NCBI GenBank assembly: GCA_016789405.1
Contig: JAEUPQ010000017.1
Span: forward strand, 186,001-250,000
Origin: Lysobacteraceae bacterium
GTDB lineage: Bacteria; Pseudomonadota; Gammaproteobacteria; Xanthomonadales; Xanthomonadaceae
Direction of reading: 5' to 3'
DNA length: 64,000 bases
The notes under the pieces were generated by a model. That model did no database searches. It worked only from the letters and a program-made list of their open reading frames with translations, and was not told the DNA's origin. Positions within the stretch are counted from its first letter, which is position 1. Each line of letters starts with the position of its first letter. The position numbers and the translations under genes are program-made. Below are positions 1 to 9,491 of this stretch, in pieces.

Positions 1-150
1 CAAAGGTCGAATCTGAATCGGCGGTTGTTCGCGATGCGCGGTGCACTTGAGCGGCGATGGTCTGCGTCGACATGCTGTGCATCACCCCAGTGTCTCCGCC
101 ATCGATCATCCGTGGCGCAGGCCACGACGCAGTCACAACAGGAGAGCGCC

Positions 151-558
151 ATGAGCAGTATCGAACGTCTTTCGGAACGCGGCAGCAGCCTGGTCACGCA
201 TGCCCGCGACACCCTTGCCTCCGGCGCGGCACACCTGCCGAAATGGCTGGAAGCTGGTGCGGCGCTTGGCATCGCCAAGACGGGCGCACGTGCAGCGACG
301 ACGCTGGCACGACGCAATCCGGGTGTCGCGATCGCACTTGGAGTCGTCGGTGCCGGCCTGCTCGCCTATCGCTTCTATCGCAAGCGCGCCGAGGCAGAGG
401 CAACACGTTCGCCGACTCGACTGGTCGTGCATCGCAAGGGCAAGCGGCAGGACGATGTCCAGGATGTCGATCATGGGGAGGCGCCGAAAGCCAGTGCGCG
501 CAAGGGCAAGAAGTCCGGTCCAAAACCGCGGGCGACCTCGCGCACCCAGGCCGATTGA
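151..558 (+). CDS. small single-pass membrane protein, unknown function
   Basis: A 135-residue protein. The start is set at the ATG preceded by GGAGAG (141-146); longer in-frame extensions upstream lack a ribosome site. The N-terminal half is amphipathic (MSSIERLSERG onwards). Residues about 67-80 (GVAIALGVVGAGLLAYRFY) form one hydrophobic helix followed by a basic stop-transfer RKR. The tail is rich in Lys, Arg and Ser and ends in a likely disordered basic stretch. I recognise no domain. Proteins of this shape (short helix plus basic tail) are common hypothetical genes in Xanthomonadaceae. It is monocistronic and convergent with the pectate lyase gene, separated from it by a strong hairpin. 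Function is not inferable from the sequence. Confidence 0.7.
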   Translation: MSSIERLSERGSSLVTHARDTLASGAAHLPKWLEAGAALGIAKTGARAATTLARRNPGVAIALGVVGAGLLAYRFYRKRAEAEATRSPTRLVVHRKGKRQDDVQDVDHGEAPKASARKGKKSGPKPRATSRTQAD

Positions 559-572
559 TCTTCGAGCGCAAA

Positions 573-600
573 GGAAAACCCCGCGAAAAGCGGGGTTTCC
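573..600. terminator. bidirectional rho-independent-like terminator
   Basis: Inverted repeat GG-A-AAACCCCGC / GCGGGGTTTCC with a GAAAA loop (585-589) and a single bulged A. It lies 15 bases past the stop of the small membrane protein and 65 bases past the stop of the convergent pectate lyase gene, so it can serve both. The T/A tracts are inside the stem, giving short U-tails on either strand. Confidence 0.75.
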
Positions 601-665
601 TGTATTTCCTGTTCCAGGCGCGTACCTGCGCCGGTGACGGACGGTGGCGTGCGGCGCGCTGCCGG

Positions 666-2042
666 TCAGCGCCTGGCCGACGCCGCATTCGAATTCGTCA
701 CCACGCCGCTGGTCGTGTTCTTGATCCAGTAGTAGTAGGTCACTCCGGTGGCTGCCGTGGTGTCGGTATGACTGCGCGCACCGGATGCAACGACCGCGAC
801 GCGCACGCGGCCGGCCGGATCGGCATCGGTGTCGCGGTAGACCTCCTGCGTCGCAGTGGTCAGGTTCGAGGTCGTCCAGTTCAGCGCGATGCCGTTGCTG
901 GAAGAGGCCGCACCGAGGTTGATCGAGGCCGTCCCGCCGCCACTGCCGCATTGCGGTGCGCTCGTGGCGAGATTGGTGTTCGCGCCAGCCGTGCTGGACA
1001 CGAGGCATTTCACCTGCGATGCCGGTGCGATCGACAGGCTGTATGGCAAGGCTTCCGGGAATGCACGCGTGGTCTGCCAGTTGGTCGCATTCACGCTGCC
1101 GCTGTCGCCGGAGGTCCAGGTGATGCCGCTGCCGACATGGTTGTTGCGCAGGTCCCAGTAACCGATCTGCGAGCTGTCGCGAGAAGTGACCGGGTTGGCG
1201 ATGTTCTCGAAGTAGTTCGCCTCGATCAGCGATACGCCGCCCATGCGCACGTTGATGCCCGATGTCGAGACATTGCCGAAGTAGTTGTTGGCCATGTGGG
1301 TCAGGCCGAATCGCTGCAGCGGCAGGCGCGACTGCACGTTCTCGAATCGATTGCGGTAGTAGGTGGTACGCGCGGCGTTGTGTTCGGTGGAGCTGTCGCT
1401 GTGGCCGTTGAGCGACACCTTCTGGTAGGTGTGGATGTGGTTGTACGACAGCGTGACGTTGAACGCGCCGCGCTTGATGTCGATGCCGCCGTCGAAGCTG
1501 GCGTCGCCGGCACCGGGGCATTTGGTGAGCGATGCGAAGATGGTGTTGTGGTCGATCCAGATCTTCGACGGGATGCGTCCGGTGCCGCGACCTTCGACGG
1601 TGATCGAATCCGCGCCTTCGCCGCCTGGCAGCAGGCCGATGGTCATGTTGCGGACGATGATGTTCTTCGAATTGCCGACGATGAAGATGCCGAAATTCGC
1701 CGAGGATCCCGCTGCGCCGAGGATGGTGATGTCGCTCTTGTCCTTGATCTCGACCACGTTCGGCGACTTCTGCCACTGCGCGCAGACGTCGGTGATGCTG
1801 CTGTAGTTGAAGCGGCCGGTGTAATTCAGCACCAGGCCGCCGGTGCCGCTGTAGGCGCTGATCGCGGCGCGCATCTGTTCGGGCGTGCTGACGGTGACCG
1901 GCGTGCGGCTGCCGCCGCCGGTGGTGCCGGCGGCATAGCCCATCGCCTGGGCGTTGACGTGCGGGGCGAAGGCGAGGCCGAGTGCGGCGACGCCGGCCAG
2001 GATGGGGCGTCGGCCCGTGGAAACAATGCGGCTGGTGAGCAT
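666..2042 (-). CDS. secreted pectate lyase, PL1 family
   Basis: A 458-residue exported polysaccharide lyase that should cleave polygalacturonate by beta-elimination. A signal peptide runs to about residue 31 (basic start, hydrophobic LAGVAALGLAFA, cleavage near VNAQA). The body shows right-handed beta-helix features of PL1: the IWIDHNTIF segment (the family vWiDH motif), repeated N-rich turns (NNYFGN, ANYFEN, NNHVGS) and RLPLQR in the place of the catalytic-Arg region. The last 90 residues (after SGGGTASINLG) look like a fibronectin-III or Ig-like linker domain. An AGGGAGA ribosome site lies upstream of the ATG. It is transcribed alone. Secretion of a pectinase suggests a plant-associated or detritus-degrading lifestyle. 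Confidence 0.85.
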   Translation of the reverse strand: MLTSRIVSTGRRPILAGVAALGLAFAPHVNAQAMGYAAGTTGGGSRTPVTVSTPEQMRAAISAYSGTGGLVLNYTGRFNYSSITDVCAQWQKSPNVVEIKDKSDITILGAAGSSANFGIFIVGNSKNIIVRNMTIGLLPGGEGADSITVEGRGTGRIPSKIWIDHNTIFASLTKCPGAGDASFDGGIDIKRGAFNVTLSYNHIHTYQKVSLNGHSDSSTEHNAARTTYYRNRFENVQSRLPLQRFGLTHMANNYFGNVSTSGINVRMGGVSLIEANYFENIANPVTSRDSSQIGYWDLRNNHVGSGITWTSGDSGSVNATNWQTTRAFPEALPYSLSIAPASQVKCLVSSTAGANTNLATSAPQCGSGGGTASINLGAASSSNGIALNWTTSNLTTATQEVYRDTDADPAGRVRVAVVASGARSHTDTTAATGVTYYYWIKNTTSGVVTNSNAASARR

Positions 2043-2463
2043 GAGCGTCTCCCTGCTGGGTGGTCTGAGGTGGGTCCCTGTTCCGCTGCCGCGCCCCTGC
2101 CGGTGCGAGGCACTGGGTCGTCGTGGCAGGCCGCATTCACGTCTGAATGACCACCGGTGTCAATTTGCGCTGCAGCATATCCCGTACGACCGAGCCTGTC
2201 GCCGGGTCGATCCGCATCCTGTCCTGCACGGATGCGAGGCGCGAGGGCTGTCCGGAGAATCTGCTGCAGAAACAAGGTGATGGATGCGATGCTGTCCCGC
2301 AGCGACTGCCGTGCGAACAGGCGATTGGTCGAGCGCGGAACTGACCGCGCCGACATGACGGAATTCATCGAAATGTCCGTGCGGACATCGAAAATCGCGC
2401 GCCAGTGGCGCTCCGCGAGGATGCGCATGCCCTTGCGGCATGCGCATCCGGTGCCGGACCTGG
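2043..2463. other. intergenic region between pectate lyase and thrC
   Basis: A 421-base stretch without a credible gene. It holds the upstream region of the pectate lyase gene, a 16-bp palindrome ATGTCCGTGCGGACAT (2373-2388) flanked on both sides by CGAAA, and the hairpin annotated at 2419-2449. Reading frames crossing it have no ribosome sites and resemble nothing. Confidence 0.6.
2419..2449 (-). terminator. terminator hairpin of the thr operon
   Basis: Perfect 13-bp inverted repeat GGATGCGCATGCC / GGCATGCGCATCC with a 5-base loop (2432-2436), ending 15 bases beyond the thrC stop codon. There is no U-tract on the minus strand, so efficiency is uncertain, but position and stem strength fit the end of thrABC. 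Confidence 0.6.
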
Positions 2464-3843
2464 TTACTCGGTGACGGCCATGGCCTGCCGTGCGGCCAAT
2501 CGAGCCGGTGCCCGCGCGTTGAGCAGGCGCGCCTTCAAGGCCTCGTCGCTCGCCGCCAGCGCCTCGCCGTGCGCAGGGCGGGCGAGGCATTCGGCGAGTG
2601 CCGGTGGCAGAGGCACCGCGTGTCCGACCAGGGGCTCGACGATGGTGTCGAACTTCGCCGGATGCGCCGTCGCCACCACGCTCCATGCACGGCGGTCGCC
2701 CTGCGCGCGCAGGATGTCGAGCACGTGCAGCGCGCACGCGGTATGCGGGCAGGCGACGATGCCGTGGCGCGCGGGCGCCGAAGCGATCGTCTTGCGGATC
2801 ACGTCGTCGTCCACCGCATAGGCGCGCAGGCTCGCGCGCAGCGACTTGTCGTCGCCCAGCCAGTGGGTGAGTCGCTCGAAGTTGCTCGGTGCGCCGACGT
2901 CCATCGCGTTGGCCAGCGTTGCGCGTGTCGCCTGCGGTGAATAGGGCGCACCGGCGAAATAGCGCGGCAGCACGTCATTGGCGTTCGTGGCCAGGACGAT
3001 GTCGCCGATCGGCAATCCCATCCGGCGTGCCAGCCAGGCTGCCGCGGCGTTGCCGAGGTTGCCGGTGGGCACGATCAGGTTGAGCGCCTCGCCCTTGGCC
3101 TGCATGTGGCGCAGCGCGGTATGCGCGTAGTACGCCACCTGCGGCAGCAGGCGCCCGAGGCTGATGCTGTTGGCCGAAGTCAGTGCACGCTTTTCGCGCA
3201 GGTCGCGGTCGGCGAGCGCGGCCTTCGCCATGCGCTGGCAATCGTCGAACGTGCCGGCGACACGGAAGGTGCGCACGTTGTCGCCCCAGCATTCGAGGCC
3301 GTGGGCCTGGCGCGGCGACACGCGGCCTTCTGGATAGAGGATGACCACTTCGAAGCCCGGACGGCGATGGAACGCGCCCGCGACGGCCGCACCCGTGTCG
3401 CCCGACGTCGCGACCAGGATGGTGGTCGGTTCGGTGTCGCCGCGTGCGCTGCGCAGAGCACCGAGGGCCTCGGCGAGGAAGCGCGCCGCATAGTCCTTGA
3501 ACGCGGCGGTGGGCCCGTGGAACAGCTCCAGCACGTGGTCGCCGCCGCTGTGCTGCGGGCCCAGCAGGGGGACCAGCGGCGCATCGAAATCGTAGGCCCG
3601 CGCGCACAGCGCGGGCAGCACGTCGCGCAGGGCCGAGCCGGTGAAATAGGGTGCAAGCACCCACGATGCGGTGTCGGCCAGCGTGGCCGGCGGCGTGGCC
3701 GGTGGCGTCAGCTGCAGGATGCGCTCCGGCACGTAGAGGCCGCCATCCGGCGCGAGGCCAGCGATCAGGGCATCGTCGATCGGCGTCGGCGCGGTACCGT
3801 GCCGCGTGCTGACGAACGACAGGGACTGGGCTTGCTCACTCAC
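2464..3843 (-). CDS. thrC: threonine synthase
   Basis: A 459-residue PLP enzyme converting O-phospho-L-homoserine to L-threonine, the last step of the pathway. The start is a GTG whose GTGA overlaps the thrB stop by 4 bases, with GGAGG seven bases upstream, indicating translational coupling. The N-terminus ([20 protein letters not shown]) is typical of ThrC. The PLP lysine lies in [16 protein letters not shown], and [12 protein letters not shown] plus [11 protein letters not shown] are the phosphate-binding and substrate motifs. The length matches the long bacterial ThrC form. It is the third gene of thrLABC and is followed by a hairpin. Confidence 0.95.
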   Translation of the reverse strand: MSEQAQSLSFVSTRHGTAPTPIDDALIAGLAPDGGLYVPERILQLTPPATPPATLADTASWVLAPYFTGSALRDVLPALCARAYDFDAPLVPLLGPQHSGGDHVLELFHGPTAAFKDYAARFLAEALGALRSARGDTEPTTILVATSGDTGAAVAGAFHRRPGFEVVILYPEGRVSPRQAHGLECWGDNVRTFRVAGTFDDCQRMAKAALADRDLREKRALTSANSISLGRLLPQVAYYAHTALRHMQAKGEALNLIVPTGNLGNAAAAWLARRMGLPIGDIVLATNANDVLPRYFAGAPYSPQATRATLANAMDVGAPSNFERLTHWLGDDKSLRASLRAYAVDDDVIRKTIASAPARHGIVACPHTACALHVLDILRAQGDRRAWSVVATAHPAKFDTIVEPLVGHAVPLPPALAECLARPAHGEALAASDEALKARLLNARAPARLAARQAMAVTE

Positions 3844-4826
3844 GACAGCACCTCCGCGCGGGGACCGGCCACCGGCGAGACATGGGCGCGGGCGTCGTAG
3901 CCCGCAGAAACGAAGGCATCGCGCATCGCAGGTGCCGCGGCTTCGGCCTGCGCCCGCGAGGCGAACCATGCGAATACGCTGGGGCCTGCGCCGGAAATGC
4001 TGGCGCCGAGCGCGTCGTGATCGAGCGCGGCCTGCTTCACCTGCGCGAATCCCGGGACCAGCGGCGCGCGGCGCGGCTCGACCAGCACGTCGACCAGACC
4101 TTCGCGGATCAGCTGCGCATCGCCGCGCTGCAGTCCGGTGAGGAACAGCGCGAGATGCGAGGTCTGGTGGACCAGTTGCGACAGCGGATAGGGTTCGGCA
4201 AGCGCCGCGCGCGCGCGACGCGTTTCCAGCACCTGGTCGGGATGCACCACCACGCAATGCAACCAGTCGGGCACGGACAGCGCGATCATCCGGTGCACCG
4301 GCGCCAGCACCACGCCGCCGAGCAGCATCGGCGCGACGTTGTCGCCGTGCAGGCTGCCGCTGGCGACGGCCTCGCCCTGCAACGCGTATGGATACAACTC
4401 GTCGCGCGACAGCGGTGCGTCGAGCAGCGCATTGGCCGCAACCAGCGCGGCCACGCACGAAGCCGCGGAACCACCGAGTCCGGAGCCGAGTGGAATGCCT
4501 TTCTCCAGTTCGACCTCGAAACCGAATGGCAGCGACAGCGATTCGCGCAGCGCGATCAGCGCGCGGCCGGCGGTGTTGCGTTCCGCTTCGAGCGGCAGGG
4601 CGTCCGCACCGGGCACGTCGCCGCGGATCGCGCGGATCCGCACGACCGGTTCGTCGATGCGGCGCACGCTGGCGACATCGCGCGCGCCGTCGACGGCGTG
4701 GCCGAGCAGGTCGAAGCCGACGCCGATGTTGCCGACGCTGGCGGGGGCGAACGCGCGCACGGCGATGCCGGCGGCTGGTGGGTGTGCAGCATTCTGTGGT
4801 GCATTCATGGCAAGAGGCGAATTCAT
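3840..4826 (-). CDS. thrB: homoserine kinase (GHMP family)
   Basis: A 328-residue cytoplasmic kinase that phosphorylates homoserine at O4 using ATP. The N-terminal [16 protein letters not shown] and the GHMP P-loop-like motif [13 protein letters not shown] are both present, as is the C-terminal [14 protein letters not shown] segment. The start chosen at 4826 overlaps the thrA stop (ATGA) and has GGGAG seven bases upstream. An internal ATG at 4808 is possible but lacks a better site. The stop overlaps the thrC GTG start. Confidence 0.95.
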   Translation of the reverse strand: MNSPLAMNAPQNAAHPPAAGIAVRAFAPASVGNIGVGFDLLGHAVDGARDVASVRRIDEPVVRIRAIRGDVPGADALPLEAERNTAGRALIALRESLSLPFGFEVELEKGIPLGSGLGGSAASCVAALVAANALLDAPLSRDELYPYALQGEAVASGSLHGDNVAPMLLGGVVLAPVHRMIALSVPDWLHCVVVHPDQVLETRRARAALAEPYPLSQLVHQTSHLALFLTGLQRGDAQLIREGLVDVLVEPRRAPLVPGFAQVKQAALDHDALGASISGAGPSVFAWFASRAQAEAAAPAMRDAFVSAGYDARAHVSPVAGPRAEVLS

Positions 4827-7378
4827 GCGTGGGCTCCCGGGTGACGGGCGCCGAGGGTGCTGGCGATGGCGAGGATATCGCCGAACACGCCTGCGGCGGT
4901 GACGTCGGCACCGGCGCCCGGGCCCTGCACCACCAGCGGGTTGTGCGCGTAGCGGCGGGTCCGGAACTGGATGAGGTTGTCGGTGAGGCGGCTGCTCAGG
5001 CTGGCGTGGCCGGCTTCGGGCGTGGCCAGTCCGACGCGCGCGCGGCCTTCGCTGTCCAGCCGGGCGAGATAGCGCAAGCTGCCGCCCTGCGCGCGGGCGT
5101 CGTCGAGACGGGCCTGCATCGGAGCGTCGAGCTCGGGCAGTCGTTCGAGGAATTCATCGCGAGACACCTGCTGAAGGTGCGCCGGCACCAGGCTCTCGAT
5201 CTCGACATCGGCCAGCGACAGGCTGGCGCCGGATTCGCGCGCCAGGATGACCAGCTTGCGCGCGACATCGGTGCCGCTGAGGTCGTCGCGCGGATCGGGC
5301 TCGGTATAGCCCAGCGCTTTGGCTTCGGCGACGAGCTGCGAGAACGGCACGCTGCCGTCGTAGCGGTTGAACAGCCAGGCCAGCGTGCCCGACAGCACGC
5401 CTTCGATGCCGGTGAGGGTGTCGCCGGTGTCGAGCAGGGAGCGCAGGGTCTGGATCACCGGCAGCCCGGCGCCGACCGTGGCTTCGTAGCGGAACAGACC
5501 GCCGCGCTGTTCGGATTCGCGGATCGCGCGATAGCGCTGCCAGTCGCCGCTGCCGGCATGCTTGCTGGGCGTGACGACGTGGATGCCCATGGCCAGCCAT
5601 TCGGGATAGCGCGCGGCGACGTCGTCGCTGCCGCTGCAGTCGACGATCAGCGCATGCGGCAGGTGTTCGGAGCGTACGTGCGCCACGAAGCGGTCGAGGT
5701 CGAGGGTTTCGCCCGCGTCCGCCAGCATCGCCGTGGCCGAGGCCGGGTCCAGTGTCGTGTTCGCCAGCAGCATGCGCTGGCTGCTCGCCACGGCGCGCAG
5801 GCGCAGGTCGAGGCGATGTTCGCGCTTGCTCGCGTTGGCGAAGCGCGGCAGTGCATCCGAGAATTGCGCGAGCAGCGCACGTCCCACGTTGCCGGGGCCG
5901 ATCACGCCGACCGACAGCGTCGCCGGAGACAGCCAGAACGCGCTGTGCGCCGCGCGCAGGCCGCGCACGGCATCCTCCGCTGCGACCGCGACCGAGATGT
6001 TGCGTTCGCTCGCGCCCTGCGCGATCGCGCGGATATTCACGCGCGCCCGCGCAAGGCCATCGAACAAGCGTGCGGAGATGCCGGGCTGTCCGACCATGCC
6101 GTCGCCGACGGCGGCCAGGACGGCGATGCGATGCGTGGTGTGGACGCCCTCGACCTGGCCGTCGCCGATCGCTTCGGCGAACGCGTCTTCCACCGCCTCG
6201 CGCCCACGCTCCGCGTGCGCGGACGGCACGACGCAGCAGATCGAATGTTCGCTCGAACCCTGGGAAATCATGGTCACCGAGACGCCAGCGTCGCGCAGCG
6301 CGGCGAAGAGGCGTTCGGCGGTGCCCGGCACGCCGATCAGGCCGGCGCCGCTGAGTTCGAGCAGGGCCATGTCGCCGACCAGGCTGAGGCCCTTCACCGG
6401 TGAATGTGCGGGATCGCGCTCGCCGTGCTCGGCGATGCGCGTGCCCGCTGCGGCGGGATTGCGCGAATTGCGGATCAGGATCGGCAGGCCGGCCTGCATC
6501 GCCGGGGCCATCGTCTGCGGGTGCAGCACCTTCGCGCCGAAATAGGCCAGTTCGCAGGCCTCGGCGTAGGACATCGAGGGCAGGCAGACCGCGTCGGGCA
6601 CCAGGCGCGGGTCGGCGCTGAGCACGCCATCGACATCGGTCCAGATGGTCAGGTCGGCGGCGTCGAACAGCACCGCGAAGATCGCACCGGAATAGTCGCT
6701 GCCGTTGCGGCCGAGCGTGGCGCAGCGGCCTTCGGCATCGCGCGCGACGAAGCCGGTGACCACCACATCGCGCTGCGGATGCGCGAGGCGCCATGCGGAG
6801 AAGCGTTTTCGCGTCTCGTGCCAGTCGACGGCCACGCCCAGTTCGCCCGGATGCACCACCAGCACGTCGCGCGCATCGAGTCTTGCCCAGCCTGCGGTCT
6901 CGCCGCCGAGCGCGGCCTGCATCAGCCGCGACGACCAGACTTCGCCCATGCCCTGGATCTGCGCGAATTCATGCGGCTGCAGCGATGCGCGCGAGGCGAT
7001 GCCATCGAGTTCGGCGGAAAACGCCGAGAACTCGCCGTCGAGCCAGCCGATGAGGCCGTGCTTCGCATCGGGATCGAGGCGCAGCGCTTCGCTGAAATGG
7101 CGGTCGCGCAGTTTCGACCAGGCGTCCTGCCATTCGCCGCCATGGCCGGCGGTGCGCGCGAGTGCGGTCAGTGCGTCGGTGACGCCCTGCATCGCGGAGA
7201 CGACGACCGCGCGCGGCGCGGGCGATGCCTGCACGAGCGCGGCGACGTGCCTGAAGCGTTCCGCATCGGCGACGCTGCTGCCACCGAACTTGTGCGCGCG
7301 ACAGGCGGCTAGCGCAGGTTCGGCGGCATCGCGATCCATCGCATGCGCCGCAACGGGCTGTGGGTCGAACGAATCCAT
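4823..7378 (-). CDS. thrA: bifunctional aspartokinase / homoserine dehydrogenase I
   Basis: An 851-residue two-enzyme protein. The aspartokinase domain begins with KFGGSSVAD (Lys30) and covers about residues 25-300. Paired ACT regulatory domains follow ([17 protein letters not shown] and [19 protein letters not shown]). The C-terminal homoserine dehydrogenase has the nucleotide loop [13 protein letters not shown] and the catalytic region SGTLAWLFN. It supplies aspartyl phosphate and homoserine and is expected to be inhibited by threonine through the ACT domains. The ATG has AGGAG seven bases upstream. It is about 30 residues longer than E. coli ThrA, mostly at the N-terminus. It lies directly behind the thrL attenuator. 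Confidence 0.96.
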   Translation of the reverse strand: MDSFDPQPVAAHAMDRDAAEPALAACRAHKFGGSSVADAERFRHVAALVQASPAPRAVVVSAMQGVTDALTALARTAGHGGEWQDAWSKLRDRHFSEALRLDPDAKHGLIGWLDGEFSAFSAELDGIASRASLQPHEFAQIQGMGEVWSSRLMQAALGGETAGWARLDARDVLVVHPGELGVAVDWHETRKRFSAWRLAHPQRDVVVTGFVARDAEGRCATLGRNGSDYSGAIFAVLFDAADLTIWTDVDGVLSADPRLVPDAVCLPSMSYAEACELAYFGAKVLHPQTMAPAMQAGLPILIRNSRNPAAAGTRIAEHGERDPAHSPVKGLSLVGDMALLELSGAGLIGVPGTAERLFAALRDAGVSVTMISQGSSEHSICCVVPSAHAERGREAVEDAFAEAIGDGQVEGVHTTHRIAVLAAVGDGMVGQPGISARLFDGLARARVNIRAIAQGASERNISVAVAAEDAVRGLRAAHSAFWLSPATLSVGVIGPGNVGRALLAQFSDALPRFANASKREHRLDLRLRAVASSQRMLLANTTLDPASATAMLADAGETLDLDRFVAHVRSEHLPHALIVDCSGSDDVAARYPEWLAMGIHVVTPSKHAGSGDWQRYRAIRESEQRGGLFRYEATVGAGLPVIQTLRSLLDTGDTLTGIEGVLSGTLAWLFNRYDGSVPFSQLVAEAKALGYTEPDPRDDLSGTDVARKLVILARESGASLSLADVEIESLVPAHLQQVSRDEFLERLPELDAPMQARLDDARAQGGSLRYLARLDSEGRARVGLATPEAGHASLSSRLTDNLIQFRTRRYAHNPLVVQGPGAGADVTAAGVFGDILAIASTLGARHPGAHA

Positions 7379-7423
7379 GTGAAGCTCCTGGTTGGAGCCC
7401 CGTGCCGAGAGAGTGCGGGTGTC

Positions 7424-7459
7424 TTCCCCCCGCGACCCTGTTTCGGGTGCGGGGCGGAA
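7424..7459 (-). terminator. thr operon attenuator hairpin
   Basis: Stem TTCC-CCCCGC-ACCC pairing with GGGT-GCGGGG-GGAA around a 6-base loop (7439-7444), with one bulge on each side. It starts nine bases after the thrL stop and ends 45 bases before thrA. The arm read as CCCCGCACC can instead pair with GGTGCGGG (7498-7491) inside thrL codons 39-41, which would be the antiterminator. There is no U-tract after the stem, so the terminator may be weak or factor-assisted. Confidence 0.65.
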
Positions 7460-7468
7460 GGGGAAGGT

Positions 7469-7612
7469 TTACACCGTTTCGCCGTCGCAGCCCGCACCGC
7501 CGGTGGTACCGGTACCGGTGAAGGTGGTGGTGGTAATGACGGTGACGCCCGCGACGACGGCTCCGCGCAGGGCGCGGAATGCGATGTCGGCGAGGGCGGT
7601 CGTGTTCGGCAT
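7469..7612 (-). CDS. thrL: thr operon leader peptide
   Basis: A 47-codon ORF with ATG at 7612 and TAA at 7469-7471. Its middle reads VTVITTTTFTGTGTTGG: 12 of 47 residues are Thr, with two Ile, the regulatory amino acids of thr attenuation in gammaproteobacteria. The hairpin at 7424-7459 follows immediately, then thrA. The expected mechanism is that scarce charged tRNA-Thr or tRNA-Ile stalls the ribosome in the Thr run, GGTGCGGG pairs with CCCCGCACC, and transcription continues into thrABC. There is no Shine-Dalgarno sequence, and a candidate promoter ends only a few bases upstream, so initiation may be nearly leaderless. Confidence 0.88.
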   Translation of the reverse strand: MPNTTALADIAFRALRGAVVAGVTVITTTTFTGTGTTGGAGCDGETV

Positions 7613-7622
7613 GGGGACAAGG

Positions 7623-7650
7623 TTTAAACGAGGGAAAGGCGGGGCGTCAA
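7623..7650 (-). promoter_or_regulatory. candidate thr operon promoter
   Basis: On the minus strand, TTGACG (7650-7645), a 16-base spacer and TTTAAA (7628-7623). The predicted start of transcription would fall about 7615-7617, three to five bases before the thrL ATG. Only the sequence match supports it. Confidence 0.5.
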
Positions 7651-7718
7651 ATGGTTTTTGGTTGTCTCGGATCGACGGCGCCGTATGGACAGGCTATTCC
7701 GAGGGCGTCTCAGGCGCT

Positions 7719-7742
7719 GAAACAGGACGCAGTTCCTGTTTC
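7719..7742 (-). terminator. candidate terminator after leuB
   Basis: Perfect 9-bp inverted repeat GAAACAGGA / TCCTGTTTC with a 6-base loop. A second GC-rich hairpin precedes it in transcription at 7762-7795 (GCCGGGT-CCGG / CCGG-A-ACCCGGC). Both lie between the leuB stop (7814) and the thr promoter, so they probably separate the ilv-leu and thr transcription units. Confidence 0.5.
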
Positions 7743-7813
7743 GGCGTGCCTCGTCCACGAAGCCGGGTCCGGTCGACGCGCGCCCGGAACCCGGCAGTGC
7801 CTTCGCCGTTCGA

Positions 7814-8896
7814 TCAGTCGCGCATCACCACCGCTTCGCATTCGGTTTCCAGGCGCTGCAGCACGGCCTTCGCCATCGCCTGGGTGTCCAGTGCCGCACC
7901 TTGCGGCGCGAGGTCTGCGGTCAGGCAGCCGTCGTCGATGGCCTGGGCCACGGCCTTCTCGACGCAGCATGCTTCCTGTTCGAGGCCCAGCGAGTGGCGC
8001 AGCAGCATCGCGGCGCTGAGGATGGTGCCGCAGGGATTGGCGATGCCGCGACCCGCGATGTCCGGTGCCGAACCGTGGATGGGTTCGTACAGGCCGTACG
8101 TGCCTTCGCCCAGCGAGGCCGACGGCAGCAGGCCCATCGAACCGGCCAGCATCGAGGCTTCGTCGGTGAGGATGTCGCCGAACATGTTCTCGGTGACGAT
8201 CACGTCGTACTCGCGCGGGCGCGCGATCAGGTGCATCGCCATGCTGTCGACCAGCTGGTGCTCCAGGCGCACGTCGGGGAATTCCTCGGCGGCCACGCGC
8301 GACGCGACCTGGCGCCACAGGCGCGAGGTTTCCAGCACGTTGGCCTTGTCGACCGAGACCACGTACTTGCTGCGTCCGCGTGCCAGCGCGCAGGCGCGAC
8401 GGACCACGCGCTCGATCTCGGTGACGGAGTATTCGCACAGGTCGCTGGCGGTGTTCTCGGTGCGCGTCTTCTCGCCGAAGTAGACGCCGCCGGTGAGTTC
8501 GCGCACCACGATCATGTCGACACCTGTCAGCAGGTGCGACTTGATGGGCGACGCGGTCAGCGCGACCGGATGGGTCTTCACCGGGCGCAGGTTGGCGTAC
8601 AGCCCCAGCGCCTTGCGCAGCTTGAGCAGGCCCTGTTCCGGGCGGATGTCGCCCTCGGCCCACTTCGGGCCGCCGACCGCGCCGAGCAGGATCGCGTCGG
8701 CCTTGCGGCATGCGTCGAGCGTCGCATCGGACAGCGGCGTGCCTTCGGCATCGATGGCGGCGCCGCCGATCAGGCGTTCGCTGAAATGGAACGTGTGGCC
8801 GTAGCGACGCGCCACGGTTTGCAGGACGGACACGGCGGCAGCGGTCACTTCCGGACCGATGCCGTCGCCGGGCAGAACGACGATTTCAGCGCGCAT
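7814..8896 (-). CDS. leuB: 3-isopropylmalate dehydrogenase
   Basis: A 360-residue NAD-dependent enzyme oxidising and decarboxylating 3-isopropylmalate in leucine synthesis. The N-terminal [10 protein letters not shown], the [10 protein letters not shown] loop, and the C-terminal [16 protein letters not shown] with substrate and NAD-binding residues are intact. The start is placed at ATG 8896 with GAGGAG about nine bases upstream. A GTG two codons earlier is possible but less well placed. It overlaps leuD by 11 bases. It is the last gene of the ilv-leu unit, followed by two hairpins. Confidence 0.95.
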   Translation of the reverse strand: MRAEIVVLPGDGIGPEVTAAAVSVLQTVARRYGHTFHFSERLIGGAAIDAEGTPLSDATLDACRKADAILLGAVGGPKWAEGDIRPEQGLLKLRKALGLYANLRPVKTHPVALTASPIKSHLLTGVDMIVVRELTGGVYFGEKTRTENTASDLCEYSVTEIERVVRRACALARGRSKYVVSVDKANVLETSRLWRQVASRVAAEEFPDVRLEHQLVDSMAMHLIARPREYDVIVTENMFGDILTDEASMLAGSMGLLPSASLGEGTYGLYEPIHGSAPDIAGRGIANPCGTILSAAMLLRHSLGLEQEACCVEKAVAQAIDDGCLTADLAPQGAALDTQAMAKAVLQRLETECEAVVMRD

Positions 8897-9491
8897 GACC
8901 ACATTGCTCCTCGAAAGACTGGATGGCGGAAGACTGTTTCAACAGGTAGCCGAGCTGGTCGACGCCTTCGAGCAGGCAGGTGCGCGCGAAGCCGTCGATC
9001 GGGAATGCGAAGCTGCGCCCGTCGGGCAGGGTGACGGTGCTCGCGGCGACATCGATGTCGAGTTCGATGCCGGGACTGGCCAGCAGTTCGTCGACCACGG
9101 CTGCGTCCAGCACGATCGGCAGCAGGCCGTTCTTCAGCGAATTGCTGCGGAAGATGTCGGCGATCTCGGCACTGATCACCGCGCGCAGGCCGAAATCCAG
9201 CAGCGCCCACGGCGCGTGCTCGCGCGACGAACCGCAGCCGAAGTTGCGGCCTGCGACCAGGATTTCCGCGCCCTGCGCATCGGGCTTGTTGAGCGCGAAT
9301 TCGGGGTCGGGCGTGCCGTCCTCGCGGTAGCGCCAGTCGTTGAACGCGACCTTGCCCAGCCCCGCGCGCGTCGTCGTGGTGAGGAAGCGCGCCGGAATGA
9401 TCCGGTCGGTGTCGATGTTGCTCTCGGGCAGGCAGGCGGTGCGCGAACGTACGCGGGTCACGGCCTGCGTGGGGTTGGCCTGGGCGCTCAT
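8886..9491 (-). CDS. leuD: 3-isopropylmalate dehydratase small subunit
   Basis: A 201-residue small (swivel-domain) subunit of isopropylmalate isomerase, working with LeuC. Recognisable features are [13 protein letters not shown] near the N-terminus and [17 protein letters not shown] in the middle. The start ATG overlaps the leuC stop (ATGA) and has AGGAGG seven bases upstream. Length is normal for the family. Confidence 0.95.
   Translation of the reverse strand: MSAQANPTQAVTRVRSRTACLPESNIDTDRIIPARFLTTTTRAGLGKVAFNDWRYREDGTPDPEFALNKPDAQGAEILVAGRNFGCGSSREHAPWALLDFGLRAVISAEIADIFRSNSLKNGLLPIVLDAAVVDELLASPGIELDIDVAASTVTLPDGRSFAFPIDGFARTCLLEGVDQLGYLLKQSSAIQSFEEQCGHAR

Noticed and set aside
57..2150. 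697-codon plus-strand ORF opposite the pectate lyase gene
   Set aside because: It is antisense to a clear signal-peptide enzyme and its translation is Arg/Ala/Gly-rich without any domain; GC-rich DNA lacks stops in this frame.
4388..6403. 671-codon plus-strand ORF opposite thrA/thrB
   Set aside because: Antisense to well-conserved thrA and thrB; no motifs and no ribosome site.
7309..7620. 103-codon minus-strand ORF overlapping thrL
   Set aside because: Pro/Ser/Arg-rich frame starting at TTG; the overlapping 47-codon frame is the Thr-rich leader.
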